Shown: positions 45,601 through 57,300 of the stretch, in pieces | Layout of the letters: every line of letters begins with the position of its first letter | Numbering within the stretch: position 1 is the stretch's first letter | NCBI RefSeq assembly: GCF_022605725.1 | Contig: NC_065563.1 | Location: 10,876,518-10,940,517, forward strand | DNA: 64,000 nucleotides | Direction of reading: 5' to 3' | Source of the DNA: Anthonomus grandis grandis | Lineage: Eukaryota > Arthropoda > Insecta > Coleoptera > Curculionidae | Notes under the pieces: generated by a model | The model's database searches: none | Seen by the model: the letters and a program-made list of their open reading frames with translations, nothing else | Told to the model about the DNA's origin: nothing | Translations under genes and position numbers: made by a program

Positions 45601-48600
45601 ATACCCGAAAAATGAAAAAACCCAAACTTTGAAGGCCGATATCTCGGCTTCTATGGGCACTATCGGGAAAATTCCAACGGTTTTGTCTTAGTTTCGTCCT
45701 TCTGAATCCAACGAGACCATCGGCGAGATCGTAGCTCTTATAATAGCTGAGATATCGCATTTTTGGAGCCCATTTTTGGCCTCAAAAACGAGGTCGAAAA
45801 ACGACTTTTTCCGAATTTTCAAAGTGTTCTCATTCCCTTAGTTCTGCTCGAATCCTGTTATAACCCGGTATTTTCGTAATCTAGGTGACCTAAATAAGAC
45901 GCTGGTATACTTAGTTTAATTTCGAAAAAAAAAATTTTTGGTGAAAAAATTCGATACGGGGGGTATACCCGAAAAACGAAAAAACCCAAACTTTGAAGGC
46001 CGATATCTCGGCTTCTATGGGCACTATCGGGAAAATTCCAACGGTTTTGTCTTAGTTTCGTCCTTCTGAATCCAACGAGACCTTCCGCGAGGTCGTAGTT
46101 CTAATAGTTGCTGAGATATCGCATTTCTGGAGCCCATTTTTGGCCTCAAAAACGAGGTCGAAAAACGACTTTTTCCGAATTTTCAAAGTGCTCTCATTCC
46201 CTTAGTTCTGCTCGAATCCTGTTATAACCCGGTATTTTCGTAATCTAGGTGACCTAAATAAGACGCTGGTATACTTAATTTGATTTCGAAAAAAAACTTT
46301 TTTGGTGAAAAAATTCGATACGGGGGGTATACCCGAAAAACGAAAAAACCCAAACTTTGAAGGTCGATATCTCGGCTTCCATGGGCACTATCGGAAAAAT
46401 TCCAACGGTTTTGTCTTAGTTTCGTCCTTCTGAATCCAACGAGACCATCGGCAAGATCGTAGCTCTTATAATAGCTGAGATATCGCATTTTTGGAGCCCA
46501 TTTTTGGCCTCAAAAACGAGGTCGAAAAACGACTTTTTCCGAATTTTCAAAGTGCTCTCATTTCCTTAGTTCTGCTCGAATCCTGTTATAACCCGGTATT
46601 TTCGTAGTCTAGGTGACCTAAATAAGACGCTGGTATACTTAGTTTAATTTCGAAAAAAAAATTTTTTGGTGAAAAAATTTGATACGGGGGGGTATACCCG
46701 AAAAACGAAAAAACCCAAATTTTGAAGGTCGATATCTCGGCTTCCATGGGCACTATCGGAAAAATTCCAACGGTTTTGTCTTAGTTTCGTCCTTCTGAAT
46801 CCAACGAGACCATCGGCAAGATCGTAGCTCTTATAATAGCTGAGATATCGCATTTTTGGAGCCCATTTTTGGCCTCAAAAACGAGGTCGAAAAACGACTT
46901 TTTCCGAATTTTCAAAGTGCTCTCATTTCCTTAGTTCTGCTCGAATCCTGTTATAACCCGGTATTTTCGTAGTCTAGGTGACCTAAATAAGACGCTGGTA
47001 TACTTAGTTTAATTTCGAAAAAAAAATTTTTTGGTGAAAAAATTTGATACGGGGGGGTATACCCGAAAAACGAAAAAACCCAAATTTTGAAGGTCGATAT
47101 CTCGGCTTCCATGGGCACTATCGGAAAAATTCCAACGGTTTTGTCTTAGTTTCGTCCTTCTGAATCCAACGAGACCATCGGCAAGATCGTAGCTCTTATA
47201 ATAGCTGAGATATCGCATTTTTGGAGCCCATTTTTGGCCTCAAAAACGAGGTCGAAAAACGACTTTTTCCGAATTTTCAAAGTGCTCTCATTTCCTTAGT
47301 TCTGCTCGAATCCTGTTATAACCCGGTATTTTCGTAATCTAGGTGACCTAAATAAGACGCTGGTATACTTAATTTGATTTCGAAAAAAAACTTTTTTGGT
47401 GAAAAAATTCGATACGGGGGGTATACCCGAAAAACGAAAAAACCCAAACTTTGAAGGTCGATATCTCGGCTTCCATGGGCACTATCGGAAAAATTCCAAC
47501 GGTTTTGTCTTAGTTTCGTCCTTCTGAATCCAACGAGACCATCGGCAAGATCGTAGCTCTTATAATAGCTGAGATATCGCATTTTTGGAGCCCATTTTTG
47601 GCCTCAAAAACGACGTCGAAAAACGACTTTTTCCGAATTTTCAAAGTGCTCTTATTCCCTTAGTTCTGCTCGAATCCTGTTATAACCCGGTATTTTCGTA
47701 ATCTAGGTGACCTAAATGAGACGCTGGTATACTTAGTTTGATTTCGAAAAAAACGATTTTTTGGTGAAAAAATTCGATACGGGGGGGTATACCCGGAAAA
47801 CGAAAAAACCCAAACTTTGAAGGCCGATATCTCGGCTTCTATGGGCACTATCGGGAAAATTCCAACGGGTTTGTCTTAGTTTCGTCCTTCTAAATCCAAC
47901 GAGACCTTCCGCGAGGTCGTAGCTCTTATAATAGCTGAGATATCGCATTTTTGGAGCCCATTTTTGGCCTCAAAAACGAGGTCGAAAAACGACTTTTTCC
48001 GAATTTTCAAAGTGCTCTCATTCCCTTAGTTCTGCTCGAATCCTGTTATAACCCGGTACTTTCGTAATCTAGGTGACCTAAATAAGACGCTGGTATACTT
48101 AGTTTAATTTCGAAAAAAAAATTTTTTGGTGAAAAAATTCGATACGGGGGGGTATACCCGAAAAATGAAAAATTCCAAACTTTGAAGGCCGATATCTCGG
48201 CTTCTATGGGCACTATCGGGAAAATTCCAACGGTTTTGTCTTAGTTTTGTCCTTCTAAATCCAACGAGACCTTCCGCGAGGTCGTAGTTCTAATAGTTGC
48301 TGAGATATCGCATTTTTGGAGCCCATTTTTGGCCTCAAAAACGAGGTCGAAAAACAACTTTTTCCGAATTTTCAAACTGCTCTCATTCCCTTAGTTCTGC
48401 TCGAATCTTGTTATAACCCGGTATTTTCGTAATCTAGGTGACCTAAATAAGACGCTGGTATACTTAGTTTAATTTCGAAAAAAAAAATTTTTAGTGAAAA
48501 AATTCGATACGGGGGGGTATACCCGAAAAACGAAAAAACCCAAACTTTGAAGGCCGATATCTCGGCTTCTATGGGCACTATCGGGAAAGTTCCAACGGTT

Positions 48601-51600
48601 TTGTCTTAGTTTCGTCCATCTGAATCCAACGAGACCATCCGCAAGGTCGTAGCTCTTACAATAGCTGAGATATCGCATTTTTGGAGCCCATTTTTGGCCT
48701 CAAAAACGAGGTCGAAAAACGACTTTTTCCGAATTTTCAAAGTGCTCTCATTCCCTTAGTTCTGCTCGAATCCTGTTATAACCCGGTATTTTCGTAATCT
48801 AGGTGACCTAAATAAGACGCTGGTATACTTAGTTTAATTTCGAAAAAAAAAATTTTTGGTGAAAAAATTCGATACGGGGGGGTATACCCGAAAAACGAAA
48901 AAACCCAAACTTTGAAGGCCGATATCTCGGCTTCTATGGGTACTATCGGGAAAGTTCCAACGGTTTAGTCTTAGTTTCGTCCTTCTGAATCCAACGAGAC
49001 CATCCGCAAGGTCGTAGCTCTTACAATAGCTGAGATATCGCATTTTTGGAGCCCATTTTTGGCCTCAAAAACGAGGTCGAAAAACGACTTTTTCCGAATT
49101 TTCAAAGTGCTCTCATTCCCTTAGTTCTGCTCGAATCTTGTTATAACCCGGTATTTTCGTAATCTAGGTGACCTAAATAAGACGCTGGTATACTTAGTTT
49201 AATTTCGAAAAAAAAAATTTTTAGTGAAAAAATTCGATACGGGGGGGTATACCCGAAAAACGAAAAAACCCAAACTTTGAAGGCCGATATCTCGGCTTCT
49301 ATGGGCACTATCGGGAAAATTCCAACGGGTTTGTCTTAGTTTCGTCCTTCTAAATCCAACGAGACCTTCCGCGAGGTCGTAGCTCTTATAATAGCTGAGA
49401 TATCGCATTTTTGGAGCCCATTTTTGGCCTCAAAAACGAGGTCGAAAAACGACTTTTTCCGAATTTTCAAAGTGCTCTCATTCCCTTAGTTCTGCTCGAA
49501 TCCTGTTATAACCCGGTACTTTCGTAATCTAGGTGACCTAAATAAGACGCTGGTATACTTAGTTTAATTTCGAAAAAAAAATTTTTTGGTGAAAAAATTC
49601 GATACGGGGGGGTATACCCGAAAAATGAAAAATTCCAAACTTTGAAGGCCGATATCTCGGCTTCTATGGGCACTATCGGGAAAATTCCAACGGTTTTGTC
49701 TTAGTTTTGTCCTTCTAAATCCAACGAGACCTTCCGCGAGGTCGTAGTTCTAATAGTTGCTGAGATATCGCATTTTTGGAGCCCATTTTTGGCCTCAAAA
49801 ACGAGGTCGAAAAACAACTTTTTCCGAATTTTCAAACTGCTCTCATTCCCTTAGTTCTGCTCGAATCTTGTTATAACCCGGTATTTTCGTAATCTAGGTG
49901 ACCTAAATAAGACGCTGGTATACTTAGTTTAATTTCGAAAAAAAAAATTTTTAGTGAAAAAATTCGATACGGGGGGGTATACCCGAAAAACGAAAAAACC
50001 CAAACTTTGAAGGCCGATATCTCGGCTTCTATGGGCACTATCGGGAAAGTTCCAACGGTTTTGTCTTAGTTTCGTCCATCTGAATCCAACGAGACCATCC
50101 GCAAGGTCGTAGCTCTTACAATAGCTGAGATATCGCATTTTTGGAGCCCATTTTTGGCCTCAAAAACGAGGTCGAAAAACGACTTTTTCCGAATTTTCAA
50201 AGTGCTCTCATTCCCTTAGTTCTGCTCGAATCCTGTTATAACCCGGTATTTTCGTAATCTAGGTGACCTAAATAAGACGCTGGTATACTTAGTTTAATTT
50301 CGAAAAAAAAAATTTTTGGTGAAAAAATTCGATACGGGGGGGTATACCCGAAAAACGAAAAAACCCAAACTTTGAAGGCCGATATCTCGGCTTCTATGGG
50401 TACTATCGGGAAAGTTCCAACGGTTTAGTCTTAGTTTCGTCCTTCTGAATCCAACGAGACCATCCGCAAGGTCGTAGCTCTTACAATAGCTGAGATATCG
50501 CATTTTTGGAGCCCATTTTTGGCCTCAAAAACGAGGTCGAAAAACGACTTTTTCCGAATTTTCAAAGTGCTCTCATTCCCTTAGTTCTGCTCGAATCTTG
50601 TTATAACCCGGTATTTTCGTAATCTAGGTGACCTAAATAAGACGCTGGTATACTTAGTTTAATTTCGAAAAAAAAAATTTTTAGTGAAAAAATTCGATAC
50701 GGGGGGGTATACCCGAAAAACGAAAAAACCCAAACTTTGAAGGCCGATATCTCGGCTTCTATGGGCACTATCGGGAAAATTCCAACGGGTTTGTCTTAGT
50801 TTCGTCCTTCTAAATCCAACGAGACCTTCCGCGAGGTCGTAGCTCTTATAATAGCTGAGATATCGCATTTTTGGAGCCCATTTTTGGCCTCAAAAACGAG
50901 GTCGAAAAACGACTTTTTCCGAATTTTCAAAGTGCTCTCATTCCCTTAGTTCTGCTCGAATCCTGTTATAACCCGGTACTTTCGTAATCTAGGTGACCTA
51001 AATAAGACGCTGGTATACTTAGTTTAATTTCGAAAAAAAAATTTTTTGGTGAAAAAATTCGATACGGGGGGGTATACCCGAAAAATGAAAAATTCCAAAC
51101 TTTGAAGGCCGATATCTCGGCTTCTATGGGCACTATCGGGAAAATTCCAACGGTTTTGTCTTAGTTTTGTCCTTCTAAATCCAACGAGACCTTCCGCGAG
51201 GTCGTAGTTCTAATAGTTGCTGAGATATCGCATTTTTGGAGCCCATTTTTGGCCTCAAAAACGAGGTCGAAAAACAACTTTTTCCGAATTTTCAAACTGC
51301 TCTCATTCCCTTAGTTCTGCTCGAATCTTGTTATAACCCGGTATTTTCGTAATCTAGGTGACCTAAATAAGACGCTGGTATACTTAGTTTAATTTCGAAA
51401 AAAAAAATTTTTAGTGAAAAAATTCGATACGGGGGGGTATACCCGAAAAACGAAAAAACCCAAACTTTGAAGGCCGATATCTCGGCTTCTATGGGCACTA
51501 TCGGGAAAGTTCCAACGGTTTTGTCTTAGTTTCGTCCATCTGAATCCAACGAGACCATCCGCAAGGTCGTAGCTCTTACAATAGCTGAGATATCGCATTT

Positions 51601-53995
51601 TTGGAGCCCATTTTTGGCCTCAAAAACGAGGTCGAAAAACGACTTTTTCCGAATTTTCAAAGTGCTCTCATTCCCTTAGTTCTGCTCGAATCCTGTTATA
51701 ACCCGGTATTTTCGTAATCTAGGTGACCTAAATAAGACGCTGGTATACTTAGTTTAATTTCGAAAAAAAAAATTTTTGGTGAAAAAATTCGATACGGGGG
51801 GGTATACCCGAAAAACGAAAAAACCCAAACTTTGAAGGCCGATATCTCGGCTTCTATGGGTACTATCGGGAAAGTTCCAACGGTTTAGTCTTAGTTTCGT
51901 CCTTCTGAATCCAACGAGACCATCCGCAAGGTCGTAGCTCTTACAATAGCTGAGATATCGCATTTTTGGAGCCCATTTTTGGCCTCAAAAACGAGGTCGA
52001 AAAACGACTTTTTCCGAATTTTCAAAGTGCTCTCATTCCCTTAGTTCTGCTCGAATCCTGTTATAACCCGGTACTTTCGTAATCTAGGTGACCTAAATAA
52101 GACGCTGGTATACTTAGTTTAATTTCGAAAATAAAAAATTTTTGGTGAAAAAATTCGATACGGGGGGGTATACCCGAAAAACGAAAAAACCCAAACTTTG
52201 AAGGCCGATATCTCGGCTTCTATGGGTACTATCGGGAAAGTTCCAACGGTTTAGTCTTAGTTTCGTCCTTCTGAATCCAACGAGACCATCCGCAAGGTCG
52301 TAGCTCTTACAATAGCTGAGATATCGCATTTTTGGAGCCCATTTTTGGCCTCAAAAACGAGGTCGAAAAACGACTTTTTCCGAATTTTCAAAGTGCTCTC
52401 ATTCCCTTAGTTCTGCTCGAATCCTGTTATAACCCGGTACTTTCGTAATCTAGGTGACCTAAATAAGACGCTGGTATACTTAGTTTAATTTCGAAAATAA
52501 AAAATTTTTGGTGAAAAAATTCGATACGGGGGGGTATACCCGAAAAACGAAAAAACCCAAACTTTGAAGGCCGATATCTCGGCTTCTATGGGCACTATCG
52601 GAAAAATTCCAACGGTTTTGTCTTAGTTTCGTCCTTTTGAATCCAACGAGACCATCCGCAAGGTCGTAGCTCTTACAATAGCTGAGATATCGCATTTTTG
52701 GAGCCCATTTTTGGCCTCAAAAACGAGGTCGAAAAACGACTTTTTCCGAATTTTCAAAGTGCTCTCATTCCCTTAGTTCTGCTCGAATCCTGTTATAACC
52801 CGGTATTTTCGTAATCTAGGTGACCTAAATAAGACGCTGGTATACTTAGTTTAATTTCGAAAAAAAAAATTTTTGGTGAAAAAATTCGATACGGGGGGGT
52901 ATACCCGAAAAACGAAAAAACCCAAACTTTGAAGGCCGATATCTCGGCTTCTATGGGCACTATCAGAAAAATTCCAACGGTTTTGTCTTAGTTTCGTCCT
53001 TTTGAATCCAACGAGACCATCCGCAAGGTCGTAGCTCTTACAATAGCTGAGATATCGCATTTTTGGAGCCCTTTTTTGGCCTCAAAAACGGGGTCGAAAA
53101 ACGACTTTTTCCGAATTTTCAAAGTGCTCTCATTCCCTTAGTTCTGCTCGAATCCTGTTATAACCCGGTACTTTCGTAATCTAGGTGACCTAAATAAGAC
53201 GCTGGTATACTTAGTTTAATTTCGAAAAAAAAAAATTTTTGGTGAAAAAATTCGATACGGGGGGGTATACCCGAAAAATGAAAAAATCCAAACTTTGAAG
53301 GCCGATATCTCGGCTTCTATGGGTACTATCGGGAAAGTTCCAACGGTTTTGTCTTAGTTTCGTCCTTCTGAATCCAACGAGACCATCCGCAAGGTCGTAG
53401 CTCTTACAATAGCTGAGATATCGCATTTTTGGAGCCCATTTTTGGCCTCAAAAACGAGGTCGAAAAACGACTTTTTCCGAATTTTCAAAGTGCTCTCATT
53501 CCCTTAGTTCTGCTCGAATCCTGTTATAACCCGGTACTTTCGTAATCTAGGTGACCTAAATAAGACGCTGGTATACTTAGTTTAATTTCGAAAAAAAAAA
53601 TTTTTGGTGAAAAAATTCGATACGGGGGGGTATACCCGAAAAACGAAAAAACCCAAACTTTGAAGGCCGATATCTCGGCTTCTATGGGCACTATCGGAAA
53701 AATTTCAACGGTTTTGTCTTAGTTTCGTCCTTCTGAATCCAACGAGACCATCCGCCAGGTCGTAGTTCTAATAGTTGCTGAGATATCGCATTTTTGGAGC
53801 CCATTTTCGGCCTCAAAAACGAGGTCAAAAAATGACTTTTTCCGAATTTTCAAAGTGCTCTCATTCCCTTAGTTCTGCTCGAATCCTGTTAAAACCCGGT
53901 ATTTTCGTAATCTAGGTGACCTAAATAAGACGCTGGTATACTTAGTTTGATTTCGAAAAAAAAAATTTTTGGTCAAAAAATTCGATACGGGGGGT
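42640..53995. repeat. 365-bp tandem satellite, about 31 copies, with 4-monomer higher-order repeat
   Basis: Head-to-tail copies with landmarks AAAAAATTCGATACGGGGGG, GTATACCCGAAAAACGAAAA, GAAGGCCGATATCTCGGCTT, CCAACGGTTTTGTCTTAGTT, AATAGCTGAGATATCGCATT and CTGTTATAACCCGGTA. Equivalent points recur at 48469, 49929 and 51389, exactly 1460 bp (four monomers) apart, with the same variants in each. Another near-identical pair is 365 bp apart at 46644 and 47009. The array stops abruptly at 53995 on a truncated GATACGGGG. The 62-88 residue minus frames are monomer artefacts. Confidence 0.95.
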
Positions 53996-54313
53996 TGTTC
54001 TCGACTCCTGTGTCTAACTGAAAAGTGAGTTTACTTTGTAATTTAAATTTTTTGAATGGGGTTTCTTGTTCTAAAAATTTTTTGCTCGCTATACGTATTA
54101 TTGTTCACACAAACACTTGAAAAGTATGAAACTTAAAATGGTATATGCTAAATCATTTGTTAAATATCTTATTTAAGATGAATCATTTCTTGTGTAATTC
54201 GAACTGGTTTGAAGCCATTGACTCTTAATGAATCTGCCAACAAGAAATCCGTTTATCTCTCATAATTCTTATGACTAAGACCGTAAATATTTATACAAAC
54301 GATTTAATTTCAG
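53996..54313. other. Ubr3 intron remnant right of the satellite
   Basis: AT-rich, ending in a good acceptor (ATTTAATTTCAG) for the first visible Ubr3 exon. A short open stretch with a GTGAGT at 54025 is out of phase with the next exon and is not accepted as an exon. Confidence 0.5.
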
Positions 54314-57300
54314 GTGGCCTTCTACGAGATCCTCAACGGCCTTTGGGTGAGAAACGGCCTTCAGATCAAAGGGCAAGCGATGACGTACATCCAATGTAAC
54401 TTTTGCAACTCGATGGTGGACGCCGACCTGTACCTGCTTCAAATTTGTTGCACTAGAGTCAACACGGAACGATTTTTAACCATGGTTATAGACCAGTAAG
54501 TATCCGTTGCCCATATAATATATAGAAATGCGAAATGTAAATTTGGCTGTTGCAGGTTTCACATCAAAGAATTCATGAGTCTGGTGCCGTTTAGGGCCCA
54601 TACGAATCCATTCTTCGAGGATGAAAACGACACTCCCATGTTGGAGAGTTGTCTTACGTTTTTGGCCACATTGGTTAGCGTCAGGACCAATTTGGGTAAG
54701 CAGGTTTTTCTTATGAGTGAATATTTTGCTCATTGATACACTTTGGATTAATGTTCTTACATGGGTACATTTACAGTACATAAATATGAATTTTGGGGAT
54801 TCTTGAGTAGCATTGACTCACTCCCCCTTAGTTCATTGAATGATTGATAACCATGACTCTTAAAAGAGTAATTGCTATCAATCATTGCAATCGTTGTATG
54901 TTAACAATAAAATAACCGTGGAACATCGATAAGACAGTTTTGGTTTACACTTATTTTCTAATTGGTTAGATTTGTAGTACCAATTTGCAGCATACAGTAC
55001 CAGTGTTATCATAGTTTAAAGTTGAATCACTAGTTTATTGGTAGTAATGAACTATTCTGTAGTGTTAATATTTTGGAGTTCTTTATCCAATTTGCTTTTA
55101 AAGATATTTGTGTTATTTGCAAATACAGTTTCCAGGTGGTGTGTGTACAACCCAGTTGGATAAAACACTTTTTCGTGGTAGTTTGTTTTTCTCTTTCCGT
55201 AGCTTCTTTGTAGACTCAAATCTCGGTGCAAATTCCTCTGATAGGTCTATGATTGTTGCACCATGTTGTTTACATTCGTAACCTTTCCCTTTCTTTATCT
55301 CAGGTTTACCTGACACTGTCCTGAACAGACTGGAAATGGTCACGTTACTTTGCATGGCCGACAAAACCCATTCACAGCTAATGGAACTAATGCCAGAAAG
55401 GTACTTTATTTTCCTTTAAATTAACCCCAATAATTCTCTAAATAAAGGAATTTCCGTGTGTTACAGATCTGGTACGCAGAGCAGAGACTTCGAAGCCTTA
55501 TTGGCGGAATGCGCAGACTACCGGGCACCGGCGTTAGAAGCCATGGGCAACATGCAACAGGGAATGTACGTGCCGAAATCGACCGTATGGGAGAACCATT
55601 ACGATCCCATTCACGTGTTGTTAAGGGCGGTACATAGAAGGGATTTCCAGAACTCCATTGACAGATACACTGAATAGTGAGTGGAATGAAAGTGTGTTTT
55701 TTTTTTCGATTAATTCTTCCAATTTTTAGCTGCAGGCAAACGAATAAATTGAAACCGGGAGTGAACCCGTGGCCCCCGTTCCGTACCCCCGCCAACGTCG
55801 GCGATAATTACATCGATCCGAGGCACATTTTAACCTGGAACGTTTTCCATGCGATGGCGTTCGTTATCTTGTATAAAGCGGTCAAAGGTTTGGTGTCCGA
55901 GCACGTGATGGCCCTAATAGTGTTTCTGTTGGAGCAGAGTGTGAACATCACGAACGATTTTAAAGATACCGTAAGAGTGTTGTTGTTTTTTTTGTTTGTT
56001 TTAATTCAATTGAAGTTTATATGGTTTTGTCGTTTCAGTATTCGAAATTGTGTCTGGCGCAGCCGGTGAAGTCGCGGCAAGTGGTCGACGGAGACTTGGC
56101 CAACTGGTACGAGACCGGTTACGTGTTTGACAACTTTAGAACGGTCATTCCCAAGGTTATTTTTCCCACTACCGTACCGGACATTGCGCCTACGCCTATA
56201 GTTTATAGCTCCAGCAATGAGAGTAAGTGTTCTAGAAATGTCAGATATTTAAACTGCCCTAATAGACAACACTGATGAAAAAATATAAAAGTACAAATAC
56301 ACACTAAATCATTGGTTATTTTCATGCCACAGAAATGGGTGTGAAATTACTTTTTGATTGCAACTCTTAGGCGGGCCCACACATCAAAGAAACATGAAGC
56401 GTGAAACAAGAAACATGAAATATGAAATACGCAACGCGAAACTGTTTCGGTGATACACAAACTAATGAATCAAAAATAAAATTAGTTTAAGTTTTCAGTT
56501 AGCAATAGTTGCTGTTGTTACCACATTATTATTATCAAAACGCTTTTTATGTAATTATACATTTGAATAATTAACATATAAATATACCAATATGAATAAA
56601 GAAACACATCAAAGTCCGTAAATACGTTATTAGCCTGTGCAAGCGAGGGGTGGTTAAAGCCAAAAGTAAATACCGCTTCATACAAGCGATATTTGGTATT
56701 TACCGAGAGACGTCAAATGACGTCATTTACCCGCCAGTAATCCTGCTTAGGAGGAAAGTTCTAGCGGTTGACAGCACTGTAAATTTCAACATTGTAAATT
56801 TTCATCATATTACATTGGCAATTTTGTTACCATAACATATTATGTAAAATTTAATTGCATTTCATTCATTTTTACCGCTGATTTAGACTCTGTGATTGAC
56901 GATGACTGCTCTGGCAATCGATATGCTGACGATACCCAAATCTCTAAGAGTTTTTCTAAATCTGAGAGTCATGCGGCCATCAGTCAACTGAATCAATGCT
57001 TCTAAATCAGCTGTTATATACTTTGGCCCTAATCACAAATGGGCAGCAGAAAGTTTGGTAGTCCAGATTTCCCAGAGCATTATTCCAACAGTACACGAAT
57101 CTAATAACCTCGGTGTAATAATGGATTCTGGTCTTAAATTTCGATCACAGGTGGCAAAAGTAGTGCAAAGGTCTTATATGTCATTACGCAATTTATACAA
57201 GAGCAAAAGCGTTCTTGGTACTCATCTTAAAAAGACTTTGTGTGAGTCCTTGGTACTCTCGCATACTACCTACTGTAACTTTGTATATGGACCTTCACTT

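Noticed and set aside
42631..53426. Many 62-88 residue minus frames (MRYLSY..SYDLADGLVGF and MPIEAEISAF types)
   Set aside because: Two different frames of the same 365-bp monomer are open with equal frequency, so openness reflects satellite homogeneity, not protein coding.
1..53995. Regular repeats considered as CRISPR arrays
   Set aside because: Units of 120-365 bp are contiguous with no unique spacers, and the context is eukaryotic with introns.
53995..54025. Possible extra Ubr3 exon ending at a GTGAGT just after the satellite
   Set aside because: The frame required by the next exon's phase 0 start contains a stop, and the block starts inside a truncated satellite copy.
55421..55795. 124-codon minus frame across Ubr3
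   Set aside because: Antisense shadow of two Ubr3 exons and the intron between them.
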